Assembly (NCBI GenBank): GCA_947258825.1
Contig: CAMYJX010000022.1
Location: forward strand, 2,221 to 41,056
DNA length: 38,836 nucleotides
Direction of reading: 5' to 3'
DNA from: an uncultured Pseudomonadales bacterium
GTDB taxonomy: Bacteria > Pseudomonadota > Gammaproteobacteria > Pseudomonadales > Azotimanducaceae
The notes beneath the pieces were generated by a model. It was given only the letters and a program-made list of their open reading frames with translations. It did not search any database and was not told the origin of the DNA. Positions within the stretch are counted from its first letter, which is position 1. The number at the start of each line of letters is the position of its first letter. Shown here one piece after another: positions 32,990 to 38,836 of the stretch. The position numbers were made by a program, and so were the translations under genes.

Positions 32990-34225
32990 ATGACCACCGT
33001 GGCCAACACCGCCCGGGTACAGGGCTTGCCGAGCTATTTCATCGTGTTCGTCGCGTCTATGGTGGCCATCGGCCCTTTCGCCATCGACACCTACCTGCCG
33101 GCGATGCCGATGATGGCCTCCAGCCTGAACGCCGACGTCGTGTCCATCAACGGCACGCTCAGCGCCTACCTGTTCGGCTTCGCCTTCGGCCAGCTGTTCG
33201 GCGGGCCCGTATCGGACCAGATCGGCCGCCGTCGAATCGGCATCATCGGCCTGGTAGTGTTCTGCGCTGCGTCGCTGTTCATCGCCTCAGCCACGTCTAT
33301 CTCGGCAGTCATCGCCGGTCGCGTGCTGCAGGCAATCGGCGGCGGCTTCGCCACGGTCATCTGCCTGGCCATGGTGCGAGACGCGTACGAGCCAATGGAG
33401 GCCGCAAAACGGTTCCCGGTGGTCATGCTGGTGATGCTCAGCGCCCCCCTGCTCGCGCCGGCCATCGGCACCCTGCTGCTCAGCTGGGGCTGGGAAAGCA
33501 TCTTCGTTTTCCTGGCCCTGTACGGCGTCGTCGTTCTGATCGCCTTTCTGCCGGTTCCCGAGACGGCCACCCAGGCTCCGGGCAAGCTGCAGCTGGGCAA
33601 CATCCTCCCCCAGTACAGAGAGGTGCTGACTCGTCGGGTGGACGGCCGGCACCTTCCGCTGCGCTACATATTTACCCAGGGCCTGCTGATGTCGGCAACC
33701 TTCGTCTTCATCACCAACGCGTCCTTCATCTACCTCGAGTACTTCGACATCCCGGAAAAATGGTTTGCCGTCTATTTCGGCGTCAACATTCTGGTGATGA
33801 TGCTGTTCACCCTGGTGACGTCCAGGCTCATCCACCGTATTGCCCCCTACCATCTGTGGCGCACCAGCCGTCTGCTGCAGTTTCTGGCCGTGGTGCTGAT
33901 GACGGTTGGCGTCAGCGTAGCCGATCTGCCCATCTGGGCATTCACCGCCCTGCTGGCCGTCAGCGTCGGCGCGGGCGGCATGATCAATCCTTCGGTTCAG
34001 GGCCTGTATCTGGCCTACTTCGATCGGCTCAGCGGCAGCGCGGTGTCGCTGATGAACGTGTCGGTATTCCTCTTCGGCAGCGTGCTGGGGCTGGTTTCCG
34101 GGCTTTTCTACGACGGTACGCTGAAACCCGTGGTCTACACCATGATTGCCGCCGCGACGCTCGGGAACCTGATCGCGCTATATATTCCAGCACCCAGGGA
34201 TTTCGTCGCCGCAGAATCGTCGTAG
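32990..34225 (+). CDS. Bcr/CflA family multidrug efflux MFS transporter
   Basis: Inner-membrane drug:proton antiporter, 411 residues with about 12 membrane segments. FAIDTYLPAMPMMASSL after the first segment is the Bcr/CflA hallmark. Motif A reads GGPVSDQIGRRR, and the fifth-helix region is VMLSAPLLAPAIGTLLL with W-G-W-E-S following. It exports chloramphenicol-, bicyclomycin- or other-type hydrophobic compounds. ATG at 32990 has a weak ribosome site; GTG at 32999 has AGGA better placed and is an alternative. The gene stands alone upstream of the broken TonB receptor gene. Confidence 0.92.
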   Translation: MTTVANTARVQGLPSYFIVFVASMVAIGPFAIDTYLPAMPMMASSLNADVVSINGTLSAYLFGFAFGQLFGGPVSDQIGRRRIGIIGLVVFCAASLFIASATSISAVIAGRVLQAIGGGFATVICLAMVRDAYEPMEAAKRFPVVMLVMLSAPLLAPAIGTLLLSWGWESIFVFLALYGVVVLIAFLPVPETATQAPGKLQLGNILPQYREVLTRRVDGRHLPLRYIFTQGLLMSATFVFITNASFIYLEYFDIPEKWFAVYFGVNILVMMLFTLVTSRLIHRIAPYHLWRTSRLLQFLAVVLMTVGVSVADLPIWAFTALLAVSVGAGGMINPSVQGLYLAYFDRLSGSAVSLMNVSVFLFGSVLGLVSGLFYDGTLKPVVYTMIAAATLGNLIALYIPAPRDFVAAESS

Positions 34226-34255
34226 CGCTGACCGCACGTCGGGAAAACCACCGGA

Positions 34256-34284
34256 TTGACGGCTGCGCAGGGTTCCTGTACAAG
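34256..34284 (+). promoter_or_regulatory. Possible sigma-70 promoter of the TonB receptor gene
   Basis: TTGACG (34256-34261) and TACAAG (34279-34284) are separated by 17 bases. The first matches 5 of 6 and the second 4 of 6 of the consensus. It lies in the 170-base gap between the exporter and the receptor gene, which would leave a leader of about 100 bases. No terminator for the exporter is seen between them. Confidence 0.4.
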
Positions 34285-34395
34285 ACGTCGCGAGCTGATT
34301 GTTTCAACAATGTATCAATCAGTATCGGGAGAGAAACCACTAACCATGGCATGCAACACCGTAACGGTGCTCGGCGGCCTGAGGGGAACATACAC

Positions 34396-36667
34396 ATGAA
34401 ATCGACCAGGTTTACTGCTGCAGGGTGGTCAGGTCTGGGTGCGGCCCTGCTGACATTTTCCGCAGCAGGCGTGCAGGCTCAAACCGGCGCCGAGCGGTCC
34501 ACGGCAGCCATCGAAGAGATCGTCGTGACGTCGCGGCGGATGGAAGAATCCATACAGGACATTCCCGTCTCGGTAACCGCGTTCACCCAGCAGGATGTGG
34601 AGCAGATCGCGCCCAGAACCCTGCGCGATTTCGACGGCCTGGCGCCGAACCTGCGCATCGGCATGAACACCGCCGGCCCCAGCGCCGGCGCTATCTACAT
34701 CCGCGGCATCGGCTATGCGGACATCGAAAAAACCCAGGCGCCCGCAGTCGGCGTGGTCATAGACGGCGTCTATCAGGGCTCCAACACGGGCCAGCTGGTC
34801 GACACCTTCGACGTCATGCAGATGGAGATCAACCGAAGGTCGGCTCAACATCCCGCTGATAGAAGACCAGCTGGCAATGAAGATTTCCGGCATCACCAAG
34901 GAGCGGGACGGCTATTACGACAACGAGACCCGGGGCTGCGACGAGTGCGCCGGGGACATCGATTACAAAGCCGCCAGCGTGGCACTGCGCTGGGCGCCCA
35001 TTGACGACTTCGAGGCCACCTTCACCTACGACTACATCAAGGACCGCGGCGACATTCCGCCTCAGGATCCCACCTGGGACGGTGACGACCCTTACAAAAA
35101 CGCGGCCAACTATGACGAATACCAGAAATACGATGTGGATGGTTACGCGCTTAACATGTCCTACGATTTCGATTTCGGCACCCTGACCTCCATCAGCTCG
35201 TACACCAATGCCAAAGACGACGTGGGCCAGGACTTCGACGGCGGCTCCCGGACCAGCGGCGCCAGCCCCCTGGGCACCCTGCATACCCTGCGCGAGCAGC
35301 AGTTCAAGGTATGGACCCAGGAACTGAAGCTGAACGGCGACCTGCCCTTCATCACGGACAACCTGCAGTACACGGTAGGCGGTTACTACTACAAGTCGAA
35401 GCTGGACTTTGCCCAGGGCACCAACCTGATCGTGCAGATTCCCAACCCGGCTCCGGGCGTTGACTGCGGCTTGATTGTGCCCGGCTGGGTAAATAATCCC
35501 GGCAACATCGGCAACGCCCTGTGTCAGCTGCCGAACACCTACGCCAACCAGCAGAGCAAGGACGAGGTCAAGTCCTGGGCCGGGTTCGGCGCGCTCACCT
35601 GGAACATCACCAACGATATAGAGCTGCACGCCGGCCTGCGCTACATTAACGAGAAGAAAGACTTCGAGACCGAGTTTGGAACACGCGCGGCACCTGGCGG
35701 CGCAGTGGATCAATTCTACGGCGACCCGCTCAACCCGCCCACTCTGCCGGGCATCACCACCTTTGCCGGATTCCCGGTAGTGGCCGACGACGAATGGGAC
35801 AAGTGGGTAGGCGAAGCCTCGGCCACCTGGCAGTACACGGACTCCAACATGGTGTACCTGTCCTATTCTCAGGGCTTCCGCAGCGGCGGCTTCAGCATCC
35901 GGGGTACGGACCCGAACCGGTTGAGCTTCGGTCCGGAAACCATCGACGCCTGGGAAGTCGGTTCTAAAAACGAGTTCTGGGACAACCGACTGCGCGTTAA
36001 CCTGACCGCCTTCCACATGAAGCTGGACGACCAGCAGTTCAGCTCTATTCTCAACCAGCCGGAACCCCCGGGCACCAACACGCTGATTCTGAACTCCGAG
36101 GGCACCAAGACCTGGGGCACCGAGGTGGAGGTTACCGCGTCAGTCACGGACAACATCACCCTGATGTTTGTCGGCGGCTACAACAACGTGGAGAGCGACG
36201 ACAACTCATTCAGCTGTCTGGATCGCCCGAACCCACCCCTGGGCCAGGGCTGCGACCCGGTTCTGAATCCTGACCTGTTCGTCAACGGGGAGCCTGTCAA
36301 CATCAGCGAGCCCGGCGGCGACACCCTGTTCACCCCCGAGTGGAATACCGCCGTCACCGCCCTCTATGATCGGCAGATCGGTCCGGGACATCTGTTTGCC
36401 AGCGTCAGCGCCGTTACCACGGACGACGTCGCCATCGCCCGGGATCAGAATGGAGAGCTGTTCTACGTCGACGGCTACACGCTGTTCAACGCCAGACTCG
36501 CCTACGAGTGGGCCTTACCCAACGACGATCTGCTTACCTTCGAAGCGACCGGCAAGAACCTGGGCGACAAGACCTACCAGGAGCAGCGTCTGTTCCTGGG
36601 CAACGGCTTGTTCCAGGGCTGGGCTCCGCCGCGTACCTGGACGCTGTCGGTGTCCTACGCGCACTGA
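34396..36667 (+). pseudogene. TonB-dependent receptor, broken by internal deletion and frameshift
   Basis: Outer-membrane receptor gene for a large substrate. Frame 1 from ATG 34396 has a signal peptide (ending SAAGVQAQ), a TonB-box-like EEIVVTSRR and the plug (DIPVSVTAFTQQDVEQIAPR, then IYIRGIGYADIEKTQAPAVG, DGVYQGSNTGQLVDTFDV). At about 34834-34838 (EINR) it changes to a second frame, which runs to 36667 as RLNIPLIEDQLAMKISG ... and encodes most of the beta-barrel. The conserved end of the plug (GPQGTLFGKNTTGG-type) is missing, an estimated 45-50 residues. The last residues are WTLSVSYAH, not the usual terminal aromatic. Frame 1 alone stops at 35004. Confidence 0.8.
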
Positions 36668-36703
36668 ACCTGCCCTGCTGACGAGAGTCCCAACGGGACA
36701 GAG

Positions 36704-36736
36704 AAAGCCGGCCTTGTGCCGGCTTTTCTTTTTTCT
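36704..36736 (+). terminator. Rho-independent terminator after the TonB receptor gene
   Basis: AAAGCCGGC / GCCGGCTTT forms a perfect 9-bp stem with a CTTGT loop, followed by TTCTTTTTT. It begins 37 bases past the receptor stop codon and is the clearest intrinsic terminator in the window. Confidence 0.9.
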
Positions 36737-36740
36737 AACT

Positions 36741-36820
36741 CAGCCGCGGTCTTTCTATCTTAGCCGCGCCGCAGGCGCTTCAGCCGCGGTCTTTCTATCT
36801 TAGCCGCGCCGCAGGCGCTT
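36741..36820. repeat. Perfect 40-bp tandem duplication at the end of the GPH transporter gene
   Basis: Positions 36741-36780 and 36781-36820 are identical (starting cagccgcggtctttc), and a third partial copy of nine bases follows. The transporter stop codon (36820-36822) straddles the junction with that partial copy. Each copy contains a hairpin, GCGCC-GCA-GGCGC (36766-36778 and 36806-36818), so the transporter mRNA would have two identical hairpins in its 3' end. No T-run follows on the minus strand. Confidence 0.92.
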
Positions 36821-38100
36821 CAGCCGCGGGCGCTTTCCAGGCTGGCGCGGATCTCCCGGTGCCGCGCTTCGGTCAGCGGGTAGTTCCAGGCGATCAGCGC
36901 CGAGAGCATGAAGCCGCTGGCGGGCCCGAAGACGAACAGCAGCTTCAACCCCAGCGACGCCCCGTCCGTATTGGCAGCGCCCGGCACGGCGTCGTAGCCC
37001 ATCAACGCCAGTACCGACAGCGCGAACCAGGGGCCGATGGACAGCGCCACCTTGGTTGCGAAGGACCAGACGGCGAAGAACCAGGCGGCACGGTCCTCGC
37101 CGCTCTCCAGCCGGTCGATGTCGATGACGTCGGCCTTCATGGAGTTGGGGATCACCCAGAAGGATCCGCCCAGAAACCCGGTGGCCGCCGTTATCGGCAG
37201 CATGTAGTAGAAGTCGCCGGCGCCCAGCAGCAGGTAGCCGAGCATCAGGACGGAAAAACCCATCAACGCCAGACACCAGGCCCGGTGCTTGCCGACGCTG
37301 CCCGAGAACCGCACCCAGAACGGGATGCCCATCAGGTTGAAACCGTAATACACCAGCAGCTGCAGAATGCTGTTCTGCTCGTCCTGCAGCACGCCGCGGA
37401 CGTAAAACACGATGAGCGCCGTGGAGATGGCCGAGCCCAGCTGGTTGATGAAGAAAGCGGCCAGCAGACGCTTGAAGGGCCCATTGGCCCACATCAGGCG
37501 CAGGCCCGGCAGCAGCGGCATGCGCGCCGGCAGGTAGTTCCTGCCCTCGGGCACCTTGAAAACCGTCAGGCCGACCGTGAGCGGCAGCAGAACCAGGGTC
37601 ATGGTGCCCACCAGCAGCAGCGTCTCCTTGGTGCCGCCGTAGTTGAACAGAAAGATCGCCAGCACCGGAACCACCTTGCTCATCACGTTGGCACCGAGAC
37701 CGATGGTGGCGCGCCAGCCGGTGATGCGCGTGCGCTCGTTGTAGTCCGGAGACAGCTCGGCTGCCCAGGCGTAATAGGGGATGAACAGCATGGTCCAGCC
37801 GAGCCAGAGCATGATCAGCCAGCCCAGCAGATAGGCGGCGGTTACCGGCGGTTCCGGCATGAACAGCTTGTAGATGGCCAGCATCAGTATGGGCACCGCG
37901 GCCGCCATCCATACCCGGCGCCGGCCCCAGCGGGTATCCGTCCGGTCGCTGAGCCAGCCGATGAGGGGATCCGTTACGCCGTCGAAAACCCGTGACAGCA
38001 GCAGCACGGTGGCCACCGCGCTGAGGCTGACGCCGAGGTCGGCGCCGTAGTAGTTCGGCAGAAAGGCGGCCACCGGAACGGCCGCCATCTGGATGGGCAT
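36820..38100 (-). CDS. GPH-family (MelB-like) MFS symporter, 5' end uncertain
   Basis: Sugar- or organic-ion:cation symporter of the glycoside-pentoside-hexuronide family; about 12 membrane segments. The signature DGVTDPLIGWLSDRTDTRWG, with RRR, is present, as is YYAWAAELSPDYNERTRITGW. From ATG 38100 it has 426 residues, but the family sequence clearly begins earlier. In-frame codons from about 38154 encode GSSNALPKKTLFYFGLAD, the start of the first helix, with no ATG, GTG or TTG back to the TGA at 38212-38214. So either a rare start (CTG) is used, or the 5' end is damaged or missing bases. The substrate is unknown. Confidence 0.8.
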   Translation of the reverse strand: MPIQMAAVPVAAFLPNYYGADLGVSLSAVATVLLLSRVFDGVTDPLIGWLSDRTDTRWGRRRVWMAAAVPILMLAIYKLFMPEPPVTAAYLLGWLIMLWLGWTMLFIPYYAWAAELSPDYNERTRITGWRATIGLGANVMSKVVPVLAIFLFNYGGTKETLLLVGTMTLVLLPLTVGLTVFKVPEGRNYLPARMPLLPGLRLMWANGPFKRLLAAFFINQLGSAISTALIVFYVRGVLQDEQNSILQLLVYYGFNLMGIPFWVRFSGSVGKHRAWCLALMGFSVLMLGYLLLGAGDFYYMLPITAATGFLGGSFWVIPNSMKADVIDIDRLESGEDRAAWFFAVWSFATKVALSIGPWFALSVLALMGYDAVPGAANTDGASLGLKLLFVFGPASGFMLSALIAWNYPLTEARHREIRASLESARG

Positions 38101-38211
38101 ATCGGCCAGGCCGAAGTAAAACAGCGTTTTCTTCGGCAGCGCGTTGGATGAACCCGGACCGGCGATCAGTTGCGTCCCGGGATCTGCGGCATCAACCGGC
38201 CGTTGCTGACG

Positions 38212-38781
38212 TCAATCGCTGAGCCCGCGCCGCTTCAGCTCTGCCGCCAGCCGCTTGGTATCGGACTCCAGCGGCTCCGCCAGCTCGCTCTCGTCCAGGG
38301 TTCCCTGGGTGTGGGCGCGCATCTTGGCGCCGTCGTAGGTGATGAATTTCTCCGGCACGATCTCGAGCACGATGCGCAGCGGAGAATCCAGCATCTTCGC
38401 GAATGCCTCGGATTCGTCGGGCCGTATGTGCCGGGCGAACGCCGGATAGAACCAGTCCTTGGTTTCCCGGTCTTCGTGAATGATGGCCCGGCCCTTGATG
38501 GTCACCGTCTTGCCCGGCCCCATGTCCGTGCCCGTGCTGGTGACCACGATCGAGACCTTGGGGTTGCGACGGACGGCGGAGATGCGATGCCGGTGGGCAC
38601 CCGCCGTCAGCCAGGCCTTACCGTCTTTCCAGAGCATGGACATGATCACGCCCATAGGCCATTCGTCTTTGGTACACCAGTTGAAGACGCACTCGCGCTG
38701 GGTAGTCATCAGCCGCTCCTGGTCATCCGGATTCAGCTTGTAGACGGATACCAGCTCGTAATTCTGCAGATCTTCGGACAT
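38212..38781 (-). CDS. PPOX-class (pyridoxamine 5'-phosphate oxidase fold) flavoprotein
   Basis: A split-barrel flavin-binding protein of 189 residues. DEWPMGVIMSMLWKDGKAWL, HRISAVRRNPKVSIVVTST and the later KTVTIKGRAIIHEDRE are typical of the PPOX-like family, which binds F420, FMN or heme. Its redox partner and substrate are unknown; other flavin/F420-type enzymes in the window (LLM) may suggest a shared cofactor. Its TGA is the in-frame stop preceding the GPH transporter. GGGGGA lies upstream of the ATG. Confidence 0.85.
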   Translation of the reverse strand: MSEDLQNYELVSVYKLNPDDQERLMTTQRECVFNWCTKDEWPMGVIMSMLWKDGKAWLTAGAHRHRISAVRRNPKVSIVVTSTGTDMGPGKTVTIKGRAIIHEDRETKDWFYPAFARHIRPDESEAFAKMLDSPLRIVLEIVPEKFITYDGAKMRAHTQGTLDESELAEPLESDTKRLAAELKRRGLSD

Positions 38782-38836
38782 CTCATTTCCCCCTGATTTT
38801 CTAGATATGCTCTGTAACCTATTAATTTAATTGAAT
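38782..38836. other. Right-edge upstream region of the PPOX gene
   Basis: AT-rich sequence (gene reads leftward). It holds the GGGGGA ribosome binding site and, on the minus strand, TATCTA and TTACAG-like hexamers that could belong to a promoter with poor spacing. The window ends here, so I cannot judge it. Confidence 0.3.

Noticed and set aside
36800..37912. Second minus-strand open frame overlapping the GPH transporter
   Set aside because: It has Arg/His/Gly-rich composition without membrane segments, while the 36820-38100 frame encodes a clear transporter.

Overview
The window is about 38.8 kb of GC-rich bacterial DNA, densely packed with genes. The combination of a DUF2845 secreted protein, a DUF3775 protein, a stand-alone Lon N-terminal-domain protein, a Bcr/CflA exporter and a TonB-dependent receptor points to a Gram-negative gammaproteobacterium. 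The load of acyl-CoA enzymes, WS/DGAT, SCP2-type, LLM and CaiB/BaiF proteins suggests one that lives on lipids, steroids or hydrophobic organics, as many marine and soil lineages do. There are no rRNA or tRNA genes, no insertion sequences, no phage genes and no CRISPR array. No gene-free stretch exceeds about 230 bases.

Layout. 1-4.7 kb: a small secreted DUF2845 protein, a D-aminoacylase-type amidohydrolase, a CaiB/BaiF CoA-transferase, a SnoaL-like protein and a DUF3775 protein. 4.8-10.8 kb: a tight plus-strand operon with an acyl-CoA synthetase, E1 alpha, E1 beta and E2 of a 2-oxoacid dehydrogenase, and a Leu/Val-type amino acid dehydrogenase. It reads as amino acid -> 2-oxoacid -> acyl-CoA, with no local E3. 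10.8-15.5 kb: an HSL-family esterase and a second acyl-CoA ligase, divergent from an LLM oxidoreductase and an AMACR-like CoA-transferase/racemase. 15.5-20.5 kb (minus strand): an SDR, an Ltp2-like thiolase-fold enzyme coupled to a DUF35 protein, and two adjacent acyl-CoA dehydrogenases. This resembles steroid or isoprenoid side-chain degradation modules.

20.7-28.1 kb: Lon-substrate-binding protein, GNAT acetyltransferase, wax ester synthase/DGAT, an SCP2-like/hydrolase fusion, an MmgE/PrpD protein and an SDR. 27.3-30.2 kb: a translationally coupled operon of a Rieske oxygenase alpha subunit, a haloalkane dehalogenase with an intact catalytic pentad, and an alpha/beta-hydrolase whose nucleophile is replaced by Ala. 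30.3-34.2 kb: a broken dienelactone hydrolase, a TetR regulator, glyoxalase I, a cupin dioxygenase-like protein and a Bcr/CflA exporter. 34.4-38.8 kb: a broken TonB-dependent receptor, a 40-bp tandem duplication, a GPH-family symporter lacking a convincing start codon, and a PPOX-fold flavoprotein.

The most notable points are these: (i) the Ltp2-like/DUF35/paired-ACAD module, with catalytic residues unlike classical thiolases and MCAD-type dehydrogenases; (ii) the oxygenase-dehalogenase-pseudohydrolase operon; (iii) two genes carrying the same type of lesion (internal deletion plus frameshift) and a third with a damaged 5' end, which may be gene decay or assembly error; (iv) repeated 11-12 bp tandem duplications at five sites, mostly in gene 5' regions; (v) short motifs shared between distant intergenic regions. 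All functional calls are from reading protein sequences and motifs. No database search was run.
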